A stretch of DNA of 56,746 bases, taken from NCBI RefSeq assembly GCF_019904135.1, contig NZ_JAIOGQ010000030.1, positions 1-56,746 of the forward strand, given 5' to 3'. This document shows positions 1 through 7,941 of the stretch, in pieces; within the stretch, counting starts at the first letter, position 1, and every line of letters starts with the position of its first letter. Both the position numbers and the translations under genes were made by a program. A model generated the notes under the pieces. The model saw only the letters and a program-made list of their open reading frames with translations, did not search any database and was not told where the DNA came from. This DNA comes from Paenibacillus caui (lineage in GTDB: Bacteria > Bacillota > Bacilli > Paenibacillales > Paenibacillaceae).

Positions 1-21
1 TGAAATCGGGTACACTACTTG

Positions 22-108
22 CTATAACCCTTTCTGCGATTGGATCTCCTTTCTGTGTGGAAACTAAAGGATACCATACAATCGCTTGAGAGGGTTATAT
101 TTTTATTG
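22..108 (+). terminator. Long inverted repeat followed by a T-run
   Basis: Arms at 23-42 and 79-99 are near-perfect reverse complements (AACCCTTTCTGCGATTG against CAATCGCTTGAGAGGGTT) separated by about 36 bases. The second arm runs into TTTTTATT. This looks like a plus-strand terminator for a gene left of the window, or the end of a small palindromic repeat. No gene is visible in 1-160. Confidence 0.4.
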
Positions 109-143
109 AGAACTTTTCACTGTCCAGAAAGAAAAATAGATAT

Positions 144-159
144 GTTTAAAAGTTTAAAC
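144..159. promoter_or_regulatory. Putative ArsR operator before the regulator gene
   Basis: The 16-mer GTTTAAAAGTTTAAAC lies 17 bases before the ATG at 177. Its exact reverse complement lies before the next gene (534-549). ArsR-family repressors usually bind AT-rich repeats over their own promoters, so autoregulation together with control of the neighbour is the simplest reading. Confidence 0.5.
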
Positions 160-176
160 GGACAAGGGTGAATAGG

Positions 177-497
177 ATGGAAAACTATGAATGTACTAAC
201 AAAGAACTGGTTTTGGAGAAATTTAAATTAGCAACTCCCATATTCCAAGCCTTAGGAGACGTTAATCGTCAACAAATCATTATGCTATTGCTTGAGCAAG
301 ATCGCTTGAATGTCAATCAAATAACGGAAAGAATGAATCTTTCACGGCCGGCAGTTTCTCATCATTTGAAAATATTGAGACAAGCTGGTTTGATTGCTTT
401 TAACAGAAATGGAAATGAAAAATTTTATTCATTAAGTTCCAAAGAATTTCTAAAGCTGATAAAAGAGTTGATTCAAGCTATTGAACAAAGCTATTGA
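177..497 (+). CDS. ArsR-family winged-helix transcriptional regulator
   Basis: A protein of about 106 residues with a single HTH_5 (ArsR) fold. The first helices carry FQALGDVNRQQIIMLL and the recognition region reads MNLSRPAVSHHLKILRQAGL, followed by the beta-wing NGNEKFYSLS. No cysteine metal-binding pattern (such as the ELCVCDL box of ArsR/SmtB) is present, so the signal is probably not a classic heavy metal. A GTG at 168 is in frame, but ATG 177 is better placed after AAGGG. A 15-base unit (attgaacaaagctat) is repeated in tandem across the stop codon. The gene is AT-rich compared with the tad region. It is followed by an EamA transporter and probably controls it through shared TTTAAA-rich sites. 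Confidence 0.85.
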   Translation: MENYECTNKELVLEKFKLATPIFQALGDVNRQQIIMLLLEQDRLNVNQITERMNLSRPAVSHHLKILRQAGLIAFNRNGNEKFYSLSSKEFLKLIKELIQAIEQSY

Positions 498-533
498 ACA
501 AAGCTATTGATTTGTTCTTTTTTTAGGCTTAAG

Positions 534-557
534 GTTTAAACTTTTAAACTTTTAAAC
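534..557. promoter_or_regulatory. Putative ArsR operator before the EamA gene
   Basis: GTTTAAACTTTTAAAC at 534-549 is the exact reverse complement of the site at 144-159. A further TTTTAAAC half-unit follows at 550-557. The cluster sits just before the ribosome binding site (GGGAGGA, about 576-582) of the transporter gene. Confidence 0.5.
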
Positions 558-592
558 ATTGTTATTTCCAAAAAGTCGGGAGGAATTCATTA

Positions 593-1528
593 ATGAAGAA
601 CAAGAACACCAATCAATCCAAGAGTATCTATATTTTAATGCTGCTCGTTCCTTTATTTTGGGGAGGGGCGTTTGCAACAGCAAAGCATGTCATCACGGAA
701 ATTCCGCCACTTATTGCTGCAACACTTCGTTTTGGCATAACAGGAATTATACTGGCGATGGTCGTGACCCTTCAGAAAGAATGGCATTGGAAAGAGATCC
801 GAAAACGTTGGAAAGGTTTATTATTTATTGGGCTGATTGGGGTTTTTGGCTACAACGCTCTCTTTTTTACAGCCTTGAAATATACTTCAGCAACCAACGG
901 CGCGCTAATCATAGCTGCTATGCCTGTATTCACCATGTTAGGCTCCGTATTGTTTGGAAAAGAAACTTGGAGCACCAAATCGGGTATAGGTCTGTTTTTA
1001 TCTCTGATAGGGGTAGTTATTGTCATTGTTAAAGGTTCACTGTCAGCTTTGTTAGCTCTCTCCTTTAATTTAGGAGACTTGCTTTTTGTAGCAGCTCTTT
1101 TCTGTGGGGTTATTTATGGATTAACAGGTAAAGCTATTGTTCAGGGGGCGCCTGCGATGCTATCAAATGCAATCATGATGTTATCCGGCGCAGCTTTTCT
1201 GGCGATCAGTACTGTATTTGAAGGCGGTTGGAATAAAGTGCCGAATATGTCGGTACAAAGTTGGATTGAAATGGCCTACATGGTTGTATGTGGAACACTG
1301 ATCGGCTATGTCATTTTTAATAAAGGCGTAGAACTATTAGGAGGCAGTAAAGCAAGCATGTATTTAAACTTGACCCCTATCGTAACTACATTACTTGCAG
1401 TTATTGCATATGGCAGCTCGATTACATTGACTCAAATCGTGGGTATGATCATGGTGCTGATAGGTGTCTATGTTGCGACTGCCAAAACAGGAAGCCGTAA
1501 GTCATCTATGAAGCAGGTGGATGTATAA
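593..1528 (+). CDS. EamA/DMT-superfamily inner-membrane exporter
   Basis: A 311-residue membrane protein with the usual ten transmembrane helices of the drug/metabolite transporter superfamily, made of two EamA repeats (roughly residues 12-145 and 160-300). Family marks include LFWGGAFATAKHVI near the N-terminus, LKYTSATNGALIIAAMPVFT in repeat 1 and GGSKASMYLNLTPIVTTLLA in repeat 2. The start ATG follows a good GGGAGGA site. The substrate cannot be read; relatives export metabolites, amino acids or drugs. It lies directly behind an ArsR regulator with matching upstream sites, so induction by a small molecule is likely. The IS-derived sequence begins 17 bases after the stop. Confidence 0.9.
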   Translation: MKNKNTNQSKSIYILMLLVPLFWGGAFATAKHVITEIPPLIAATLRFGITGIILAMVVTLQKEWHWKEIRKRWKGLLFIGLIGVFGYNALFFTALKYTSATNGALIIAAMPVFTMLGSVLFGKETWSTKSGIGLFLSLIGVVIVIVKGSLSALLALSFNLGDLLFVAALFCGVIYGLTGKAIVQGAPAMLSNAIMMLSGAAFLAISTVFEGGWNKVPNMSVQSWIEMAYMVVCGTLIGYVIFNKGVELLGGSKASMYLNLTPIVTTLLAVIAYGSSITLTQIVGMIMVLIGVYVATAKTGSRKSSMKQVDV

Positions 1529-1544
1529 TAAGGATGACGTATTC

Positions 1545-1730
1545 TTGAGACTCCCACCCCTGAAGGGGCAAGATGACACCTTCCGTATCAGTGGGATTCT
1601 TGGGTGATGAAACCTCGATCCATTTCTGTTCAAGGAGTATGACCCCAAGTTCAGGGCTGTCTCATCAGCCCGTCCCACGGCAGAGCATATAGCTCCGTGG
1701 GCTGGCAGACTGTTATCATCTGCCACAGGT
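1545..1730 (-). ncRNA. omegaRNA-like structured right end, copy 1
   Basis: On the minus strand this can fold into stems at 1719-1724/1704-1709 (GGCAGA/TCTGCC), 1695-1701/1674-1680 (CCCACGG/CCGTGGG), 1667-1671/1654-1658 (GGGCT/AGCCC) and a 3' stem 1591-1596/1552-1557 (TCCCAC/GTGGGA) enclosing CCCCT-GA-AGGGG. The same plan with compensatory changes is seen at 56547-56746. TnpB proteins of IS605-type elements use such right-end transcripts as guide RNAs, with the guide being the flank just after the element. Here that is minus-strand GAATACGTCATCC, at the end of the EamA gene. The family assignment is established knowledge; activity of this copy is inference. Confidence 0.6.
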
Positions 1731-1989
1731 TTGCTCTCACTATGTTTTAGCGTCTTGTTTCTTGACGACTTCATACATTTTACACCCAAGAAGATTTGCT
1801 TGAGCAACCCCATATGTATGCTGTTTTCAAAGAGCGAATGATGTTTTAACGTCTTTTGCTTGACGGCTCATAGGAGCTTTACCTGATTATACCCAATCAG
1901 GCTTGCCCTGCCTATCCCATTTAGGATGTTCGGGCAAAGCCGTCTTTCATCCCACGATTAAAACCGTGGGCTTTCAGTCGGCAAATTCT
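1545..1989 (-). mobile_element. IS200/IS605 (IS608-like) relic, 445 bp, no transposase or tnpB
   Basis: Read on the minus strand, the element follows a TTAC tetranucleotide (plus 1990-1993) and ends in TCAA (plus 1545-1548). This is the left-target/right-cleavage pair known for IS608. The left end has hairpins at 1951-1970 (CCCACG/CGTGGG), 1901-1940 and 1882-1901. The right end is a multi-stem omegaRNA-like segment (1545-1730). Nothing resembling TnpA or the TnpB RuvC domain lies between them. A short coding-like stretch just before the right end may be the last codons of tnpB. It is therefore an internally deleted, non-autonomous copy. It separates the EamA gene from a truncated epimerase. 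Exact ends are inferred. Confidence 0.65.
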
Positions 1990-2068
1990 GTAAAAAAGTA
2001 TAATCGTTCTGACCAAATTATCATAAAATCTAACTTTGCACCCTATTCTGGTTTGCGGGGGGGTAAAC

Positions 2069-2398
2069 GTGCGAATCGCAATCGCCGGAGGTACGGACTT
2101 TATCGGGCAGGCGCTCAGCAGCTGGTGGCAAAGCCAGGGACATGAAATTGTTATCATCACGCGCTCGCCCAAAACGTCTCAAGGACAACAGAATATTCAC
2201 CAATTGTCCTGGGATCAGGCGCTTATTAATCCGGACCGCTTAGGAAAACTGGAGGCGATCGTGAACTTGGCCGGTGCGCCGATTAATCAGCGATGGACCG
2301 ATAAAGCAAAGAAACAAATCATGGAGAGCAGGCTACAGACAGTTCACAAGACAGCAGAGCTGATTCACAGACTCGAATCGGCGCTGCTGAATCTGTAA
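2069..2398 (+). pseudogene. Truncated TIGR01777-family NAD-dependent epimerase
   Basis: The N-terminus is the Rossmann dinucleotide-binding start of TIGR01777 (YfcH-like) epimerases: VRIAIAGGTDFIGQAL, then IVNLAGAPINQRWTDKAKKQ and ESRLQTVHKTAELI. Full members have about 300 residues; here the frame stops after about 110, just before the region that should hold the active-site Tyr-Lys. The last residues (ALLNL) do not fit the family. The start is GTG 2069 behind a G-rich site. The lost 3' part is not in the 32 bases before the FHA gene, so the remainder was deleted. It abuts the IS relic, which may have taken part. Confidence 0.8.
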
Positions 2399-2430
2399 GA
2401 GACCAGTTCAAAATAAAAGGAAGAGGAGCG

Positions 2431-4167
2431 CTAATCGCTGCAAAGCCTGTAGCTTGCGGAGGCAATCTTGAACTCGTCACCAGGCGACAAGGCATAGTCC
2501 TTGTAAGGAACCATGTCCTCTCCGTTCAGCACAGTCCCATTTTTCGAACCCAAATCCTTAATCCGCCACTGTTTATGCTCTACCATCAGCTCGATATGAG
2601 CCCTCGATGTTCCTGTTGAGTTTTCCACATACTGGACGACATCCGAAGAACGTCCGATGACAAAACTGCCGGCGCGAAGCTCGATTTTTTGGATAGAATC
2701 ACTGCCTTTCTCCCTCCGCTCCAGAAAGCCAAGCTGCGGCTTTTGCGGTTCGGCAGGCATGGTTTTGCTGTTCCCGCCCAGCAGCACTGTAGCCTGTCTT
2801 GGAGCGGAAAGCAGTTCCGTCCTGCCCGGGGGCTCCACATAACGTTCGCTGGCAGCCATTTCTGCTTTAGGAACGTGTTCAATATTCGTCTCCGATAGAT
2901 ACTCAATGACACGTGAACCTCTCGCCCCTGCCGCATTTTGAGATGGGATCACCGGTACGTCACTTGCTGGAGAGGGAGTTTCTATATCCTCTTCCCAAAG
3001 AGACTGGTTCCACCGCCAGCCGGCTTCTTTCCTGTTCGAACCGCTTCCAAATGCCGGATCAACCTGACTCTTCTGATTCTGGCTCCATTCGTCGTTCCAG
3101 TCCATTCCGGCCGCCATTTGATGTTGAGCCTGCATTTCAAAAGCTTCACTCCGGTCTCCGGCACCAAATCCTCCGAGTGGTATTGCTCCTTTTAGCAAAA
3201 GTACGGCCCCGACGGCTGCAGCGCCGGTTACACCAAGAGCGGCATAAAGTCCACCGCTGCCCGTATGATCCAGATAAAGAAATTTCCACCCTATAGCTGA
3301 CAACAGTAAAGCTCCCAAAATGCTATATGTACGTTTTCGTGACGCCGCTGCCGGGACATCTTCCCGCTCCTTTACTTCTGAAAGCTCATTCCCTCCACTC
3401 TCCATCGTACTCTTATGTACCTGCCGGGCTCCTTCTTCCCCGTCTGAACCTTGTTCCTGGAAGGAAAAGGACGCTGCCACAGGTTTCACATGATTATCTG
3501 GCGACATGTGAGCATGAATGGTTCCGTCTGTACTTACAGATGGAATATCCGACCGGTAGGCGGATTCACGTAAGAGAACGGAGCGATCGGACTGTCCCTC
3601 CAGCAGCCGGAGCAGCAGAACTTTCATTTCAGTATAGGTGAAGAGTTCGTCGCTCGCGCACAACTTCGCAATTTGCTGAATTCCTTCCCCCTCAAGACCA
3701 ACAACACACGGTATCAGCGCCATAGCAAAAGCAAGAAACGTTTTAGGGCCGGCGTTAGGCGCAACATCAATTAACGGCACATAGGTGAGGTAAATCGTAC
3801 CTGAAGATAAACTTCCGTCGACAAAAACAAATGTGTCCTCGAGCAGAAAGTTGGAGGCTTTCAGCATATATTTTTTGGAATCGGCAAGAACCGTTACAAC
3901 CTGCAATAATAAGCCGTAGAACTCTGCCGGCGCTATTTTTTCGCTTTTAATGACATGGGCCAGCATTCGTTTCCCTGTAATTTCATAATGCAGGCTTACC
4001 TGAAAATCCAATTCTTTGACACTGACATTCAATACATTTGGAATACGGGCCGAGGAGAGCATATTGCATTGAATTCTGCTTAATCTGTCTGAATGAATGC
4101 CTTTCTCTTCCGTCAAAATCATAAACGTTCCATTATTCTGAATGAAATCCGTACAAAACAAACTCAC
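2431..4167 (-). CDS. FHA-domain protein with DUF6382 N-terminus, end of Tad operon
   Basis: 578 residues. The N-terminal ~200 residues match the DUF6382 type found with FHA domains in Paenibacillus. They are followed by a low-complexity linker, a hydrophobic pair near residues 280-330 (YSILGALLLSAIGWKFLYL and the Gly/Ala-rich stretch after it), another disordered linker, and a C-terminal FHA domain (about 495-575). FHA marks are FVIGRSSDVVQ, GTSRAHIEL and DLGSKNGTVLNGE, so phosphothreonine binding is expected. The start is GTG 4167 after GTAGGTG. It is the tenth gene of the pilus operon, 20 bases after the prepilin peptidase. Role inferred: a membrane-linked phospho-dependent scaffold or regulator of the pilus machine. 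No kinase gene is seen in the window. Confidence 0.85.
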   Translation of the reverse strand: MSLFCTDFIQNNGTFMILTEEKGIHSDRLSRIQCNMLSSARIPNVLNVSVKELDFQVSLHYEITGKRMLAHVIKSEKIAPAEFYGLLLQVVTVLADSKKYMLKASNFLLEDTFVFVDGSLSSGTIYLTYVPLIDVAPNAGPKTFLAFAMALIPCVVGLEGEGIQQIAKLCASDELFTYTEMKVLLLRLLEGQSDRSVLLRESAYRSDIPSVSTDGTIHAHMSPDNHVKPVAASFSFQEQGSDGEEGARQVHKSTMESGGNELSEVKEREDVPAAASRKRTYSILGALLLSAIGWKFLYLDHTGSGGLYAALGVTGAAAVGAVLLLKGAIPLGGFGAGDRSEAFEMQAQHQMAAGMDWNDEWSQNQKSQVDPAFGSGSNRKEAGWRWNQSLWEEDIETPSPASDVPVIPSQNAAGARGSRVIEYLSETNIEHVPKAEMAASERYVEPPGRTELLSAPRQATVLLGGNSKTMPAEPQKPQLGFLERREKGSDSIQKIELRAGSFVIGRSSDVVQYVENSTGTSRAHIELMVEHKQWRIKDLGSKNGTVLNGEDMVPYKDYALSPGDEFKIASASYRLCSD

Positions 4168-4187
4168 TTCCGTTCACCTACTTTCCT

Positions 4188-4694
4188 CTACATATACATG
4201 TAAGCCAGAATGGCTCCGGGAATGACCGCAATCATAAACGGAAACCGTACCATGTCATGCCGGGCGGCCTTCAGCGGCTGCACGCTCTGCAGCAGTACGG
4301 CGCCATAGACACTGCGAAGCACCCCTGCCGCCCGGCTCATCGTTTCGCCCCTTACCAGCAGGATAGCCAGCCCGATAACACCCGCCGCAATGATGGAATA
4401 TAGAAGACTGGATAGCGTAAAAGCCGTTCCGGTCCATGCTCCAATTCCGCCAAACAGCTTCACGTCACCTCCACCAACAGCTTTGAAGCAATAGAGAACA
4501 AACATTATGCCGAATCCAACGGCAAAGCCTTTACATCCAGACCAAAGACCTTCGAAGCCTCCTGTCGCTCCCTGAAAAGCCAGCCCTGTCGCTGCAAAAG
4601 CAATCGTAATCCGGTTTGGAATCTTCATGGTTCGAATATCCGTATAAAATGCTGCAGCAAGAAAGATCATACAGCCGATAAACTGCCACTCCAT
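4188..4694 (-). CDS. Prepilin peptidase, TadV/CpaA type (A24)
   Basis: 168 residues, the short form of the aspartic prepilin peptidases that lacks the N-methylation domain. Both catalytic aspartates are visible: the first in FYTDIRTMKIPNR, the second in the family motif GGGDVKLFGGIGAW. The rest consists of about five to six hydrophobic helices. It should cut the class III leader of the Flp pilin and the TadE-type pseudopilins encoded in the same operon, just after the Gly that precedes their hydrophobic segment. The start ATG follows GAGGGGGG. It lies between the second TadE-like gene (18-base gap) and the FHA gene. Confidence 0.92.
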   Translation of the reverse strand: MEWQFIGCMIFLAAAFYTDIRTMKIPNRITIAFAATGLAFQGATGGFEGLWSGCKGFAVGFGIMFVLYCFKAVGGGDVKLFGGIGAWTGTAFTLSSLLYSIIAAGVIGLAILLVRGETMSRAAGVLRSVYGAVLLQSVQPLKAARHDMVRFPFMIAVIPGAILAYMYM

Positions 4695-4712
4695 CCGTTT
4701 ACCCCCCTCTCG

Positions 4713-5705
4713 TTAGTCGCCTGAATTCGGGCTTTCCACCGTAAACGTGGATACCGTCTTTCCGCCTTCCGGCGTTTCAATAACAAATTGCCAATTCCCT
4801 GGCGTCGTATTTCCGCCCACCAGCCATTCCCATTCAATAATTCCGTTTTCATCTGCGGTAGCAGTTCCCAAATATTTGGCTATACTTTTGCCGCTCTTGT
4901 AATAGACCGTTAATACAGCTGACCCTCCCGGACTGATTTTCGCCTTGATCACGGCCCTACGGCCGGCATAAGCTGGATTCGGTTTCTCCAGCACAACCGG
5001 ATTGACAATCTGTCCCGAATCCTCGTCTGCTCCATCAGATGCATTCAGTTCATCCGTATCGCCAATCCAGAGACGTTCAACGGATTTGCTTTGAATAACG
5101 ACCTTCTTATAGGTAAATGGCACCCGAATAGGCAGCTCATAACTGATTTCGATTCCGAAATAAGGCGTCTTCCCCGTCTTGAGATCAGGGACAATGACCC
5201 TCGTGACATGCACTCTCTCCAGCTCCAATCCGGCCTCATCAAGAAACGGCTCGAGAATAGGCTTCATTACAGGGTCAAGCACGGCTTCTGCCGTTTCTGT
5301 CTTTAATTGATCTATCGGCTCCTGCCCTTTCTCGGCAGCCGCCATGATCCAATCCGAAAAAGGCGAGGGCAGTTTTGAGGCGTAAGCATCAGCCCAATCC
5401 TTGATTGAGATCGAGGGGAATGTTCCATTTTCCGTTTGCCGTTCACCGTCATCAGCCTGAATGAAAGGATCATCCTGTTTCTTATCCGCTGCCTGAACAG
5501 CCAAAAAAATCGGATAGATATGGGCCGAAACCTGCTTAACCGCATTGGAGGCAGCGGCATGCATGCGTGTAGATAGCAGCGTCATTTGAACCATGTAAAT
5601 AAAAAAGAAGACGAACATAATAAATAACGGAAGAACCAGCGAAGCCTCCAGCACAATGCTTCCCCTGTTGTTGCCCTTTAACCCTGAATTTTTAGTAGGA
5701 ATCAT
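4713..5705 (-). CDS. TadE/TadG-like pseudopilin with Ig-like C-terminus
   Basis: 330 residues. The N-terminus has a class III prepilin-type site, NNRG|SIVLEASLVLPLF, with Glu at +5 of the mature form, followed by one transmembrane helix. The middle (residues 60-240) is soluble and extracellular by prediction. The C-terminal ~90 residues look like an immunoglobulin-like beta domain (VVLEKPNPAYAGRRAVIKA onward, ending in FTVESPNSGD). TadE/TadG proteins are minor pseudopilins needed for Flp pilus assembly. The start overlaps the end of the DUF5702 gene by 14 bases, so the two are translationally coupled. The Ig-like tail is longer than in standard TadE and may contact surfaces. Confidence 0.8.
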   Translation of the reverse strand: MIPTKNSGLKGNNRGSIVLEASLVLPLFIMFVFFFIYMVQMTLLSTRMHAAASNAVKQVSAHIYPIFLAVQAADKKQDDPFIQADDGERQTENGTFPSISIKDWADAYASKLPSPFSDWIMAAAEKGQEPIDQLKTETAEAVLDPVMKPILEPFLDEAGLELERVHVTRVIVPDLKTGKTPYFGIEISYELPIRVPFTYKKVVIQSKSVERLWIGDTDELNASDGADEDSGQIVNPVVLEKPNPAYAGRRAVIKAKISPGGSAVLTVYYKSGKSIAKYLGTATADENGIIEWEWLVGGNTTPGNWQFVIETPEGGKTVSTFTVESPNSGD

Positions 5706-7896
5706 CCGCGCGCTTGACCGTATAATAGCCGATCCCCTCCACTTCCCCCTGCCGGGAGATTGCCGCGTTCACAGCTTTGGCCACACCCGGGAGAAATAGC
5801 AAATGTATGCCGGTTCTGGCCTCTCCCGATACATAAGTGGACTTGTCTGCAGGATCAATTCCCGTATTCAGGCGGATCAGCGCCAGCATCCTCGACAGCC
5901 GTCTTTCGCTTGCGCCGTGAATAAGTAAAAATATTCGCAGATGATCCCGATAGCTAAGCGGAACATCCAAATATTTGCTTAGCTGAACGCTGCCCGTCTT
6001 TGTAATAGTCAATAAATCCTGGACAGCATGCTCCACTCCATATAACAACGCGGCTGCCAAAATCAAAAGCGGATGTCCCTTGTTTGCATTTACGATAAAA
6101 CCTTCCATCGTACGGATCGCAAGCCGCATGGCAAAAATTTCTCCATACGCAGCTGCAATATTTCCTGCTGGATTATGAAATCCATAGAGAATATATTCCA
6201 ATTCCTGGTTCTCCGGTGCAAATTGGTCTGCTGAGGCCGCGCTTTCCGCCGCATTTCCTTTCAGCAAGCCCTCCAATTGGGTAATATCGAATTCCTTAAA
6301 ATAATCGGCTGCATATTCCGCTTGAAAACAACCGTCTGCCGCATTCTCCATAAATTGTGCTAGACTGCTGTAAAGCTGATCCATCCCCTTCATCGATCCT
6401 GATCCCGCATCGTAAATTTCGCCCTGCTGCTCCCGTGCTTCTTCTAGATCCCTGGGCTCTTCATTCAGCTTCAAGCTGTCGTTATAATAGCTTTTCAGCG
6501 TATCAAATGCTTGTTGCTGTTCCCGATAAGCGTCCTTGATCCCGGAAAGTCTGCTTATCATGCTTCCTGCTTCCTTGAGCTTTCCCGCAGCTTCCTTCTC
6601 GGTTTGATTGATTTCCCCTTCATGCGCACGCAGCTTCTGAATCAGCAGTTCTTCCTTAGCTAGCACTTCATGGTAATGCGTACCATAAGACTCCCCTGCG
6701 CCGCCCGACTGCAAAACGGCCGATACGAACGCATTGACATCAATAGTGCCTGGCAAAATGCCGCTTTTCTCCCCAAGCAGCCTTGAAACGCTGCTGTCAA
6801 TCCTGCTAAAATCCGAACTCTGTTCCTGAATATACGCGGACAATTCCTTGAAAAATGTATCCTCCCGGAGCAGCGATCTGCTCTGCGCCCGAATTTTCTC
6901 TATTTCCTGGGTGCCGGCAATCGGCCCGGAGCCGAAATTGCCTACAGTTTCACCCTTGCTTACAGACTCGTAAACATCTCCTTCCGGCCTGTTCTCCGAT
7001 TCCTCAATTACCCGTTTCATTTCCTCGTTAAGCCCCCGAGCCTGGTCAATCCAGGATGCCGCTTCCTTGAGCAATCTGTCATGCTCGGCTGCTGCCGAAT
7101 GAAGGCAGCTCGAAACTTTGGCAAAAACATGGGATGTATCCGATCTGTATCGATATAGGTCCAGCGTATAAACTTTTTCAAGTGGCTCGCGAGCCTTGTC
7201 CTCTTCCAGCTTGGTCCTGTAATCCTCATATTGAGAGGCGGAGTCGGCTGCTGAATCAATGGAACCCCCGAGAGCAGCACTTACAATCTCGCCCTGATCT
7301 GGCTTGATTACAGCGGACAGCTCCTCAACGCTGCCCTCAGCATCCTTTTGAAGCTTAAACGACTGATCAATCAGCTTTTCCCTTCTGTCATAAAGCTTCT
7401 GCAGCTTTCCGAGCACATCCATCGTATTGGAAGCCTCCTTCATGACCATTGAGGCAGGCTTCAATTTATTGACAATTTCCAGGGCAAGGTTGACCGGGGC
7501 TTTATACTTCATTTGTTCCCTGATCTGCTGGCTGAATACGGGATAAGTTCCAAGCGGTCTTGAAAGCACCACCTCTGATGAATCCAGTTTTGCTCCAATC
7601 AGGTTCAGACTGTCGTAGCGTTCGGAATGATTAAAGCCATCCTGGAGAACCTTGGACATAATATAGGAAGCGTCCGTTTCCCCAAAAGCAAACAGTCCGT
7701 ACCTGGTCATCAATTCGGGTTCGTATGAAGAAAGAACGGATCTGACAGCCGAATGAATGGCCGCTTCCGTTTGCGCCTGAAGGGCAACAATCCTGCTGTA
7801 ATCGACAAACACAGCCACGAAAGCAAAAACAGCTGCAAATATCATCATTAAAAATGCGCTGACCGCTCCCTGCTCACGGCGCCTCCGGTTAAACAT
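5692..7896 (-). CDS. DUF5702-type Tad-locus membrane protein
   Basis: About 734 residues from ATG 7896. This start is preferred to an upstream in-frame one because AAAGGAGG lies just before it. A single N-terminal helix (REQGAVSAFLMMIFAAVFAF) follows a prepilin-like Gly, but there is no Glu at +5, as in TadG-like proteins. The motif YGLFAFGETDASYI and a long extracellular region with predicted coiled-coil stretches (roughly residues 150-560, rich in Glu, Lys and Gln heptads) are typical of the DUF5702 proteins of Firmicute tad operons. Probably a large minor pilin or surface scaffold. It lies 46 bases downstream of a TadE-like gene and overlaps the next one. Confidence 0.8.
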   Translation of the reverse strand: MFNRRRREQGAVSAFLMMIFAAVFAFVAVFVDYSRIVALQAQTEAAIHSAVRSVLSSYEPELMTRYGLFAFGETDASYIMSKVLQDGFNHSERYDSLNLIGAKLDSSEVVLSRPLGTYPVFSQQIREQMKYKAPVNLALEIVNKLKPASMVMKEASNTMDVLGKLQKLYDRREKLIDQSFKLQKDAEGSVEELSAVIKPDQGEIVSAALGGSIDSAADSASQYEDYRTKLEEDKAREPLEKVYTLDLYRYRSDTSHVFAKVSSCLHSAAAEHDRLLKEAASWIDQARGLNEEMKRVIEESENRPEGDVYESVSKGETVGNFGSGPIAGTQEIEKIRAQSRSLLREDTFFKELSAYIQEQSSDFSRIDSSVSRLLGEKSGILPGTIDVNAFVSAVLQSGGAGESYGTHYHEVLAKEELLIQKLRAHEGEINQTEKEAAGKLKEAGSMISRLSGIKDAYREQQQAFDTLKSYYNDSLKLNEEPRDLEEAREQQGEIYDAGSGSMKGMDQLYSSLAQFMENAADGCFQAEYAADYFKEFDITQLEGLLKGNAAESAASADQFAPENQELEYILYGFHNPAGNIAAAYGEIFAMRLAIRTMEGFIVNANKGHPLLILAAALLYGVEHAVQDLLTITKTGSVQLSKYLDVPLSYRDHLRIFLLIHGASERRLSRMLALIRLNTGIDPADKSTYVSGEARTGIHLLFLPGVAKAVNAAISRQGEVEGIGYYTVKRADDSY

Positions 7897-7941
7897 GCCA
7901 GTCCTCCTTTCATACCCGAGTCCATTCCTCAATTTACACTG

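Noticed and set aside
559..1032. A 157-residue plus-strand open frame inside the EamA gene
   Set aside because: Shadow frame: cysteine-rich, no family resemblance, fully overlapped by the clear EamA gene in another phase.
1502..1813. A 103-residue minus-strand open frame across the IS right end
   Set aside because: It covers the structured RNA region; only a short piece could be tnpB-derived, and there is no catalytic motif, so it is treated as part of the relic and not as a gene.
1742..1867. Possible CRISPR-like repeat pair
   Set aside because: Only two imperfect copies about 99 bases apart, inside an IS relic, with no cas genes and no spacer regularity.
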